NCBI GenBank assembly: GCA_023807065.1
Contig: JAJJLU010000869.1
Coordinates: forward strand, 1 to 15,687
Direction of reading: 5' to 3'
Length of the DNA: 15,687 bases
Origin: Isotricha intestinalis
Taxonomy: Eukaryota; Ciliophora; Litostomatea; Vestibuliferida; Isotrichidae
The notes beneath the pieces were generated by a model, which ran no database searches, was not told the origin of the DNA, and worked only from the letters and a program-made list of their open reading frames with translations. The translations under genes were made by a program, and so were the position numbers. Positions 1-9,800 of this stretch are shown one piece after another; the stretch's first letter is position 1, and each line of letters opens with the position of its first letter.

Positions 1-15
1 CCCCAATCCCCAAAA
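1..15. repeat. Left-end telomeric repeat (C4A2T type)
   Basis: The first bases read CCCCAATCCCCAAAA: one full CCCCAAT unit and a partial second one, then AT-rich sequence. C-rich strand running inward from the left edge is the orientation expected for the left end of a linear macronuclear chromosome. The same 7-base unit appears inverted near 13,300, which supports it as this organism's telomere rather than chance. Only about two units remain, so the array was trimmed or collapsed. Confidence 0.75.
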
Positions 16-597
16 TTCTTTTTATTTTTGATTTTCTGTTTTTTTTTGATAATTTTTTTAATGTTTTTTATTAAAAATTTTAAACAAAAAATTATCGATA
101 TTAATTATGCTTTGTTATTTTTAACAATACAAATAATTATTATTATTGTTATAAAGTGTTTTCATTGAAAGTTTCTTGTTGTATTATTTTAATTTTTAAT
201 TTACAGATTTTATATAATGTAATTTAATAAATTAGATTTAAATATTTTTCAATAAGATTTATTTTCAAAAGATTTATAATTGATAATTTTTACTTAAAAA
301 TTGAATAATTATTAATGATATATTTTATTTGACTTTCTTATATGAAAAATCAATTTCTGTTTCTTGCTTCATATAATCATTAAAGAATTTTATATTTAAT
401 ATTTAAAAATAAAAAAAATAACTTAATAAATTAAAGAAATTTTTTAAAATTAACCCAAATTCTAATAATAATTTAACTATATATAAATATTTAAACTACA
501 TACAAAAAATAAAATTAAAAAAAACAAAATAAAGAATGAAGTAACTACTTAATAATTTCAAAAATCATTATTTTTTTATAAAAACTATTTTTACACT
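16..597. other. Subtelomeric spacer, no gene seen
   Basis: Very AT-rich DNA between the telomere and the 3' end of the first gene. All frames are interrupted at the density expected for such composition. I see no RNA gene, repeat array or conserved motif. The 3' untranslated end of the coiled-coil gene lies at its right edge. Confidence 0.6.
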
Positions 598-1446
598 TTA
601 CTTTAGTTCATTATAAATGTTCATATTATTAGAACTAAAACTTTTTTTTAAATCTTTATTTAAATAACAATCAGATTTATCTTCCTCAATTACAGTTTCT
701 AAATTATCACTTATTTTTCTTAAATTATTTTTTTTTTTTGAATTTAATTGTTTAAAATGACTCAACTTATTATTCCATTTATTATAAAATAAATTTCCTA
801 TTTGTCTATGCAATTCTAAATTACTTTTCATAATTTCTTCATTATTTTTTATTAAATTTTCTTTTTCTTTTGAAAAAGTTTCTTTTATATATTCTATTTT
901 TTTTAATAAAGTATTTTGATATTTTTTTAATGAATCAATTTCTTTATTTTTATCATTTAAAGTTTCATTAAATATTTTTTCTAAATCTTTCATTTGATTT
1001 AAATATTTTTCTTTATATTTAGAAAGCCTATTTTCGCTTTCTTTTTCTAATTCAGAAATTTTATTTTTTAATTTTAAATTTTCATCTTGATATAATAAAT
1101 TTTCTTCTTTTAATTTTTTATTTTCTATTAATAATAAATTTTCTTCTTTAGGTAAATTAGTAATTCCATTTTCTATTTGACAGGATAAATTTTCATATAA
1201 TTTAGAATAAGAAGAAACCTTTTGTCTTAAATTAGAAATATTAGAACGAATATTTTTTAATTTTTCAAAGCAATTTTCATCATATGATGGAATTTGATTC
1301 ACTGTTTTTCTTCCTATTTCTTCTAAACTACAATCTGAGAAAAGACGAGGAAAAAATGCTTTAGCTTTTTTTTCTCTTATTTCATTATCTTTGTCAATTG
1401 TTATTGAAGTTGAAAGTGAATTATCATTTCTTGATTGTATCTTCAT
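598..1446 (-). CDS. Coiled-coil protein of unknown function, 282 aa
   Basis: I do not recognise this gene. The protein is highly charged (Lys, Glu, Asn) with a long heptad-like stretch over about residues 60-225, including runs such as KKLKEENLLYQDENLKLKNK with hydrophobic residues at 3-4 spacing. That implies a rod-like dimeric coiled coil. No membrane segment or signal peptide is seen. A basic, Ser-rich tail (about 230-282) could be disordered. The ATG at 1446 is the first in the frame and is followed by an uninterrupted frame to TAA. It is transcribed toward the telomere and away from the Rab gene, so the 857-base spacer may serve both genes. A cytoskeletal or basal-body role would fit the shape only; it is not shown by any motif. 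Confidence 0.75.
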   Translation of the reverse strand: MKIQSRNDNSLSTSITIDKDNEIREKKAKAFFPRLFSDCSLEEIGRKTVNQIPSYDENCFEKLKNIRSNISNLRQKVSSYSKLYENLSCQIENGITNLPKEENLLLIENKKLKEENLLYQDENLKLKNKISELEKESENRLSKYKEKYLNQMKDLEKIFNETLNDKNKEIDSLKKYQNTLLKKIEYIKETFSKEKENLIKNNEEIMKSNLELHRQIGNLFYNKWNNKLSHFKQLNSKKKNNLRKISDNLETVIEEDKSDCYLNKDLKKSFSSNNMNIYNELK

Positions 1447-2303
1447 TTTTTATCCTTTGTTAAATATATTTATTTAATGGAAAATTATTTAAAATGTTAT
1501 ATAATTATAATAAAAAATATTTTGAATTATATTTTTTAATTTTTTATTCACTGGAAATCTTTATTTCCGTTAAAAATTGAACATTTATTTTTATTTTTTT
1601 TGATATTTTTATTTATATTAATTATATAGTATTTGAATAAATTATAAAGATAAGGAATATATTGAAACATTTTACAATTCTAATTGCATATTATCTCAAA
1701 ATGATTTTAATGAAAAAATTTAAAAATAATTAATCTTAAAATTTATTTCTTCTTCAAAGAAAATATTTAACTTCAAAAGCAATAAACATAATATATTATA
1801 TTCTAGTTAGATTAATATTAAAATAAGATTTTTAAAGAGGAAAAGGAAATTAATCAGAGAACCTTTATTACATATCCATTAAATCTTATTATTTTAGATT
1901 AAAAATACTATAATATACAATTAAATATAAAAAAAAATATTAATTAAACCTCAAAAAAATCGAAAAATTCAAAATTTAGAATAATCTCTTTATAGGATGT
2001 TATTACATTTTAATACTTTTATATTATTGAATATCATAAATTAATTTATAATTGTTTCAAATTATTTAATTCATTTATTAATGAAAATTCAATTTTAATA
2101 ATTTTTGTAAATAGTTATTATTAATTAAACTTATAAAATTGTTTGTATTATTTATAGGTTATGATTACCTTTTGGAAATTAAAATGCTAATAAATCATTA
2201 TATATATAATTATTTGGTTAAAAATCATATAGACACTTGATATATAATATATGAAAACAATAAAAAAAGACTAAAAACATTAAATAAAAAATTAAAAAGA
2301 TAA
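1447..2303. other. Intergenic spacer between divergent genes
   Basis: 857 bases, roughly 10-20% G+C, between two genes transcribed outward, so both upstream control regions should be here. I could not identify a specific promoter motif. One plus-strand frame looks protein-like if TAA and TAG are read as Gln, but the stop count equals that expected from base composition alone, so I do not call a gene. Confidence 0.5.
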
Positions 2304-2924
2304 ATGAATGATGAAGAAAAAAATTCAGACTTTTTTATTTCAATAATAACTTTAGGAGAAGCATCAGTAGGAAAAACTTCTATTATAAATAGATATATAA
2401 ATAATATATTTGATGATCATACAATATCAACAATAGGATGTGATTTTAAAATACATTTTATAACTATAGATGATAAAAAAATAAGAATGAAAATTTGGGA
2501 TACTGCAGGTCAAGAAAGATTTAATTCAATTCAAAATCAATATTATAAAAATGTAGATGGTGTATTATTAGTTTTTGATAAAACATCTTTAAGCACTTTT
2601 GAAAATTTAAATAAATGGTTTGATAAAATTGAAAAACATAGTCCTAAAAATTGTATTGTTGCTTTAGCTGGTAATAAAAAAGATTTAACGAATAATATTG
2701 AAGTAGAAGATGATTATGCTGAAAATTTCGCTTTAGAAAATTTTGGGATTAAATATTTTGGTGTAAGTGCTCAAAATGGAGAAAATATAAAAGAAATTTT
2801 TGAATATTTAGTTAGAGAAATTTTAAAAAATAAAGAAGAAAAAGACAATAGGGAAACAATAGTTGTTAAAAATAATTTTAGAGTCAGCAAGTCAATTGGT
2901 AAAAAAAAAAAAAATTGTTGTTAA
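2304..2924 (+). CDS. Rab-family small GTPase, 206 aa
   Basis: A complete Ras-superfamily GTPase of normal Rab length. Visible motifs in order: P-loop GEASVGKTS (residues 18-26); switch I/effector with TIGCDF (43-48), close to the Rab-specific IGVDF; switch II WDTAGQERF (65-73); guanine specificity NKKD (124-127); and SAQ (155-157), the usual SAK position. The protein ends in Cys-Cys, the classic double geranylgeranylation site, and the TAA directly after it supports both the end point and the use of TAA as a true stop. In cells it should cycle GTP/GDP on a membrane to steer vesicle traffic. The subtype cannot be fixed by eye; it resembles Rab1/8/18-like sequences. Val to Cys in the effector motif is a minor oddity. 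It is intronless, has an A-rich leader, and converges on the cyclin gene. Confidence 0.95.
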   Translation: MNDEEKNSDFFISIITLGEASVGKTSIINRYINNIFDDHTISTIGCDFKIHFITIDDKKIRMKIWDTAGQERFNSIQNQYYKNVDGVLLVFDKTSLSTFENLNKWFDKIEKHSPKNCIVALAGNKKDLTNNIEVEDDYAENFALENFGIKYFGVSAQNGENIKEIFEYLVREILKNKEEKDNRETIVVKNNFRVSKSIGKKKKNCC

Positions 2925-3119
2925 GTTAATATTATATATTAAGTATTTTTATAAATAAAAAAAAATTAAATTAAATTTCTTAATAAATATATACTTAAAA
3001 TATAATAAAATATTAACATATGTAAAATTATAAATAATAAAAACAACAATATAATAAAAACCTTATACAAATATTGAGAGAATTAAAATAATTAATTAAA
3101 TCATGTAAAAAAGATAAGA

Positions 3120-5279
3120 TTATTTTCCAGCAATTAATAAAGAAACTTTTTCAAATTCACTTTTCGCATATTTTTTTTGACAAGATAAAAAATTAGTTTT
3201 TTGAATATTATCAACAAATAAACATATATCTTTAGCACATTCTTTAACAATATAAGTAATACTAGGACTATTTTCATCAAGCATAAACCATTTTTTACTA
3301 TAAGATTCTTGATAATTATTCATTTTAAAATATTTCATAACTATATAAGTACAAGCACAAGCAATTATAGAACTTTTATATTTAATATTTTTTAAATCAA
3401 TTAAAAAACTTTCCATTAAATATTTTCCCATATAAAATTTTGTTTTATTAAATTTAAAAGCTAAAGTAATTAATTCATAAAATTTAATAGGAGAAGGATA
3501 ACAAAGAGAAAAATTTAATTTGTTTAACACATCATTTTCCATAATAAATACTTCATTTCTTTTATAAGCATTATCAGTAATATAAATAAAATCATCTACT
3601 TTAGGTAAATCAATTTCTTCATGTTTACAAGAAATCATTAAAGCAGTTATTCCTAATAATTGTAATTTAGTTCTACTTATTTTTTCAATTGATAAATATC
3701 TATCAATTATAGCAATTGTCATAAATAAAGTTTCATCTGTAAAACCAAATTTAAAATGAACATCAAGAATCCAATCAATTAATATACTTCTCATTTGTTC
3801 ATTTATTTCATTTTGATTTTTCATATAATTATATTCTGCTTTTGGAATCATTCCTTCTTTTTCTTCTATTAATAAATTTTTATATATATCATTTAAATAT
3901 TCGAAAGGTATTTGAATATTTTTTATTTGAAGTAAATCATTTAAAGGAAAATATTTTCCAGAAATATCTTTTTGAAATTTTGTTTTTTTTTGTTTTATTT
4001 TTTTATTATCTGTTTTTATTGTAGTAAATTTACTTGATTGAGGAGATAATGTTCTTAATTTTGATGATTGATTTTTTTTATTATTATTATTTGAATTATT
4101 ATTATTCATTATATGATTATTTTTAGTATTTACATTGTTTTTGCTATTAATATTATTATTTTGTTTATTATAGTTTATTATATTTGAATTTATTGGTTTT
4201 TGAACTGATGGACTTAAACTATGAGTTCTTTTTTCTATTATTTTTTCTATTTTTTGTAATTTTATTAAATTATTTTCTATTGTTTCTTTTCTCTTTTCAA
4301 TATCTTTTTCATTTACTATTTCTTTTTCATTTTCATTTTCTTTTTCTTTTTCTTTATCTTTTTCTTTTTTAACTTCTTTTATTTCTTTTATTTCAATCCC
4401 TTTAACTAAAGAAGAAGGTTTAGAAAAAATTATAAAATTATTATTTCCATTAATTTCTATATTTTCTTTATTATCATCAATAGTTTTAATTTTATTTTCA
4501 TTAATGTCAAAACAATGAATTGTAGGTTCTTTATTCATTTCTCTATGACTTAGAGAAATTTTCATAGAAATAGGAATTTTAACTTGTTTCCTAAAAATTA
4601 AAAAAAATAAAATTACATTATATCTTGATTAGACATTGAAAGAGTATTAACTTGAATTTCTTTTTTAATTAAAGATTTAGGAACTTTAATTTTTCTCACA
4701 ACATTAATTGAATGTCTTAAATTTGAATTATTATTATTATTAATACTTAAATTACTATTATTTGTTTTATTACTATTACATCTTGATTTTTTACCTTTAA
4801 AACTATTATTATGATAATGAGATAAATTTGATGTTAAATTACTTGGTTTTTTTTCTATTGAATTAAATTGTTTATTTTCTTTTGATATTTCTTTTCTATT
4901 AATATATAAAGGTTTTGTTGCTCTTATTATTGGAATATTTTTTTTCTTTACTTTTCCTATTGGTTGTGATGAAGATGATGAAGTATTTTTTTTTAAATTC
5001 ATTTGAGACTATATTTTTATATTATAAAATTTATTATTTTACATTTTCTTTTTCTAATCCTGAAAATGAATGTTTTATATTATTTGTTTCTCTATAACTT
5101 TGAGTTGTTTGAATATTTGAATAATTTTTTGTTAAATCTTTTCCAAATTTTCTTTTTATTAACGGATTTTTTATTTCTTGTTTTATTTGATTACTATCTT
5201 CTATTTTTGTTTTAATTTTTTTTATTTTTGGTTGAGGAATTGAGTTTTTAGATTTAATTTTTGAAACATTACTAAACAT
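3120..5279 (-). CDS. B-type cyclin, three exons, 699 aa
   Basis: The gene is join(5279-5043, 5008-4617, 4590-3120) on the minus strand. Removing two GT...AG introns (34 and 26 nt) gives one open frame of 2100 bases: ...GLEKEN/SQMN... at the first splice and ...QDI(M)KQVK... at the second. The last third carries the cyclin fold: MRSILIDWILDVHFKFGF (from residue 476) is the hallmark A/B-cyclin box helix, followed by LTALMISCKHEE-like and DRYLS elements, then a cyclin C-terminal domain to about residue 690. It should bind and activate a mitotic CDK. Residues 1-440 are low-complexity (poly-Asn, Lys/Glu repeats) and probably disordered. Three perfect KENxxxN motifs (77-83, 122-128, 251-257) fit APC/C-directed destruction; the first is created across the splice junction. 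No convincing D-box was found. B-type is favoured over A-type by overall look only. Confidence 0.9.
4591..4616 (-). other. Intron 2 of the cyclin gene, 26 nt
   Basis: Starts GTAATTTTAT and ends AATTTTTAG on the minus strand, with a pyrimidine-rich body. Its removal splits an ATG codon (AT/G, phase 2) and joins two otherwise separate frames without a stop. In-frame TAA lies at its 5' end, so retention would terminate the protein at residue 210. The size is typical of the miniature introns of some ciliates. Confidence 0.85.
5009..5042 (-). other. Intron 1 of the cyclin gene, 34 nt
   Basis: Starts GTAAAATAAT and ends AAAATATAG on the minus strand; almost pure A/T. It lies between complete codons (phase 0): GAA AAT before, TCT CAA ATG after. 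Retention would stop translation two codons into the intron. Confidence 0.85.
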
Positions 5280-6815
5280 TCTTTTTTTTGAATGTTTATT
5301 TGTTAATCAACTTAAATTTAACCAAATTTAATTTTTTTTCATAGAAAAAAATCAATTAATTATTTCAATAAATTGTTTAAATATATTTAAAAATATTTTT
5401 ATGATTTGATTACATAAAATATTTAAAAAGAAAAAATAAACCATAATAATTCAATTAAAAATCTTATTAATTAATTAACTTAAATTTCAATTAAATTAAT
5501 ATTTATTAATTTCACTTATTTACTCAAGAAAAAATCTTTTTTAAAATAAATAACAACCTTAATTCCTTTAATAATAACCTTAAATTTTATAAAAATTGTT
5601 ACTATATACTCATATAATTATAATTATTTTGATTCAATTTATTTTAAATTTTTATTCATTGTTTTTGAAACATCATTAAAATCAATGTATTTACACTTTT
5701 TAATCCTCATTCCCAACTAAATATTATTTCAATTACCACATTTATTTAATATAACTTTCAACTTTATTATTATATTTTGGATAATATATTCAATAAAACA
5801 TCTTTCTATATTCTTTTTTTTAATATATATTTAATTTTCATTTAAATCTTTTTTTGCAACAAAAGGAAATTTAAAAATTTTTGATGAAAAAATAACAAAA
5901 GAAAATTCACTTATTATTAAAAATATATAAATTGTGATGATATTAATTTATCGATGAATTGGATCAAATATTGATCTGAAAAATAATAACTTGAAGATTG
6001 ATTTCTAAATGAAAAAATAAATTAAAACAAAATTAAAAATTAATCATTATATCAAAATTGGTTTGATACCATAATAAATAGTATATAGATGAAGAATAAT
6101 TTACAAATTTTATAGATTTAGATTTCTTTAATATAAATAAAGAAATGAAGATAATAATATAGAAAATGAGAAAAAAATTGATATTTTTTTAATTTAAAAA
6201 ATTATAATATTTTGTTTTTCTCTTTATATATCAAATATATATGAAAGGTTATTTGTTTTTTCATTTGATGGATGAAAATCATCAAAAAAATAATGGGTTT
6301 AAAAATATATAAAATAATAACTATAATTAATAAAATAAGAAAAATATCATTAATGAATTATCTTATTAAAAAAATAGGGAATATAAATAAATAGTGAAGA
6401 AGAGTCTTCAGTATTAAATTCAAATAGTTTAAAAAAATTGAAATAACTTTATAAAGTTATTAAATAAATATCCAATCAATATATAAAATTAGCTTTACAA
6501 AAATTTGACAATTGGTTTCTGAAATTAATATTTTAATTAGATTAAAATTTCAAAATTATATTTTATATAAAACCCTCTGAATTTATAAATTTTTGGTAAG
6601 ATACTTTATATAAATATTATAATAATTGTTGTTTTTATTAAAAAATTTGAGATTTACTTAGAAATAAAACATTAAAAAATAAAAAAATTTTAAATTTAAA
6701 AACAATCATAAGTCATTTTTAAACTAAAACATATTTACATTTAATTTTTTTAAAAATTGAATTAAAAAATTTTGAATATAAGAAAAAAAAAAAAAAGAAT
6801 AATTATAAAAAAAAA
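5280..6815. other. Long spacer between cyclin and ATPase genes
   Basis: 1.5 kb between two divergent genes with no open frame of note. Composition is not uniform: about 5280-5860 is extremely AT-rich with C slightly above G on the plus strand, while about 5860-6690 has patches near 20% G+C with G above C, as in the plus-strand genes here. The second part could be an eroded gene (see findings) or just leader DNA. No RNA gene or repeat was recognised. Confidence 0.45.
6781..6815 (+). promoter_or_regulatory. A-rich 5' leader of the ATPase gene
   Basis: The 35 bases before the ATG are almost all A, with a 14-A run, and run directly into AAAAAAAATGGAC. Similar but shorter A-rich leaders precede the Rab ATG. 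Adenine-rich leaders before start codons are usual in AT-rich protists and support the chosen start; no TATA-like element can be separated from the background. Confidence 0.4.
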
Positions 6816-9800
6816 ATGGACAAAATGTTAGATGAGGAAAGGGAAGTAATGGATGTTAAAAAACCATCCATTTTCCATTTCCAAGCAGAACATGCAAAAA
6901 AAATAATAAATGAACAAATGAAAGAAGATAAAGATCCTTTATCAAGAAAATACCATAGATATCACGATTCAAAAAAAGGTAAAGCAGCAGGTTTAAATGA
7001 TAAAGTAAAAGGAGCAGGTGTAGGAGATTGGACTGAGCAAAAAATTTCAAGATTTTCTTTTTTTGAATTACAAAAAACATTATTTTTAGATAAAAGCCAA
7101 ATTCCAAAAACTTTCGGTGATATTGATATTAACTATAAATTATTTCCTGATGGAAATGTGACTGAATTTGAAGAAGGAATTAAACCTCAAAATTTACAAG
7201 AAGAAACAATAAGTTATATGGAACAAAAAGGAATGGAAATGGAAAAAGAATATATTAAAAATGGATTATCAACAGAAGAAGTAGAATTAAGGAAAAAAAC
7301 ATATGGCCCAAATGCATTACCAGAGAAAAAAAAGGAACCAGCAATATTAATGTTTGTAAAAGAAATTACTTCCTATTTTTCATTATTATTATGGATTGCA
7401 GCAGCATTATCATTTGTAGGATATGGTTTAGCTCCTGATGATATATCAAATTTATGGTTAGCAGTAGTTATTATAATTATTATATTACTTTCAGGTTTCT
7501 TTTCTTTTATTCAAAATCAGAAAAGCGGAGAAATTATGGATTCATTTAAATCTTTTTCAGTTGCCATTGTTCGTGTCACAAGAGATGGAAATGAAGTACA
7601 AATTCCAGCACAAGAAATTGTAAAAGGTGATGTTGTCCATGTTAAAACAGGTGAAAAAGTCCCGGCTGATTTAAGAATCTTTGTTCTTGAAGGTGATTTA
7701 CAAGTTGATAATAGTCCCCTTACTGGAGAATCCATTGCTGTTAGTGCTGGAAGGGAATGTGGTGAAAAAGGGAAAACCAATGCTTTAGAAGCTAGAAATT
7801 TAGCTTTTTTTTCTACGAATGTTAAAGAAGGAAGAGGAACTGGTATTTGCATTCGAATTGGTGCTGATACTTTTATGGGAAAAATTGCTGATTTAGCTTC
7901 TTCTGCTGAAGCTGAAGCTACTACTTTACAACTTGAAATCAATAGGTTTATTAAAATTATTGCTTGTGTTGCTGTTGGTTTAGGAATATTATTTTTTATT
8001 TTGGGATTAATTGTTGGATATGAAATTATTACTAATTTTATCTTTGCTCTTGGTATTATTGTTGCTAATTGCCCTGAAGGTTTGTTAAGTACTGTTACTG
8101 TTTCTCTTGCTATTACTGCTAAGAAAATGCTTTCTAAAAATATTATGGTTAAAAATTTGCAAAGTGTTGAAACTTTAGGTGCCATTACTTGTATTTGTTC
8201 AGATAAAACTGGGACACTTACAAAAAATAAAATGACAGTTGTTCATGTATTTTATGATGGAGAAATACATAAAACTTCAGACAGTCAAAAGAATTTAACA
8301 ACAGAAGATAATGAAGAAATTCCAATGAAAGTATTTGATATTACAGATAGGTCATTTCATATTTTTAGATTTTCCGGAGTATGTGGATCAATAGGACAAT
8401 TTCTATCAAATACTCCAGATGATTATTTACCAGTTGTTCAAGAAAGAAATCGATATCAAAAAGAACATCCAGAAGCAGATAAAGATGAATTAGATAGAAT
8501 AACAAATGAATTAAAACAAAAATATCAACCTCAATATACTCAAGAATATAATAATAATATTGATGATAGATATACAAATACAGATGCTTCTGAAAGTGGT
8601 ATATTGAAATTTTTTGAAAAAACAGAACCAATTGATAAAATTAGAAGTGAATACCCTCTTCATTTAGCAGGACCAGAGAAACAACCTGTTGCAATACCAT
8701 TTAATTCTGATTTAAAATGGGCTTGTTTTTTAAGAGAAACTCCAGATGGTCATTATTGGTTAGCAATGAAAGGAGCTCCAGAAAGATTAATTAAAAGATG
8801 TACTCATTATTTATTAAATGGAAATGATGTTCCAATCACTCAAAATTTCAGAAATAAATTTGCCCAAGCAAATCAAGTCTTTGCTTTAAAAGGTGAGCGT
8901 GTTATCGGTTTAGCATATAAAAGATTAGACTCATCTAAATATCAAAAAGGATATGAATTTGAAATAGCAAAAGAAGACAAAGAACACCCAAGACCTAAAG
9001 GACAAGATCCAATTACAAATTTTCCTTTAACAGAATTAACATTTTGTGGTTTAGTAGCAATGGAAGATCCTCCACGTGATGGAGTAAGAGAAGCAGTAGC
9101 AAAATGTCACATTGCAGGTATTAAAGTGATTATGGTAACTGGAGATCAATCCTTAACAGCAGCATCAATAGCACATCAAATAGGTATTATAAGTGATTTA
9201 GATGATACACCAGAATTAATTCAAAGAAGAGAAAAATTAGCAACAATAGAAGAAGCAGAAGCAAAATCAAACACTATTATTATTGAAGGAGGTCGTCTTC
9301 AAGCTTATTTAGATAGAGATAGTACAATGAGTGATGATAATCCTAATAAAAATTCCTTTTTACGTAATTGGATTATGAAAAGAGATGTTGTCTTTGCGAG
9401 AACTAGTCCTGAAAATAAATTAACTATTGTAAATGCATGCCAAAGTCTTAGTCATGTTGTTGCTGTTACTGGTGATGGAGTTAATGATTCACCTGCTATT
9501 AAAAAAGCTGATATTGGTATTGCAATGGGAAAAGTTGGAACTGATGTTGCAAAAGATGCTGCTGATATTTTATTATTAGATGATAATTTTCCAAATATAT
9601 TGAAAGGTGTAAAACAAGGAAGAGTTATTTTTGAAACTTTAAAAAAAATAATTGGATATAATTTGTCTTCAAATATACCTGAATTATTCCCATTTTTAGG
9701 TTATACAATATTACAATTTCCTCTTCCTTTATCAACAATATTAATTTTATGTATTGATGTAGGAACTGATATTCTTCCAAATATTTGTCAAGCATATGAA

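Noticed and set aside
1621..2250. Apparent long protein on the plus strand if TAA/TAG are read as Gln and TGA as Trp
   Set aside because: The number of TAA, TAG and TGA codons matches what random DNA of this composition gives, G+C is at spacer level, and the Rab, cyclin, nitronate monooxygenase and ATPase genes use these codons only as terminators.
4184..4372. Hydrophobic plus-strand frames opposite the cyclin N-terminus, looking like membrane peptides
   Set aside because: They are the complement of Lys/Glu/Asn-rich coding sequence, which always reads as Phe/Leu-rich.
7517..8185. 222-codon open frame on the strand opposite the ATPase
   Set aside because: It lies wholly over the conserved phosphorylation-side half of the pump and mirrors its codon pattern; it has no motif of its own.
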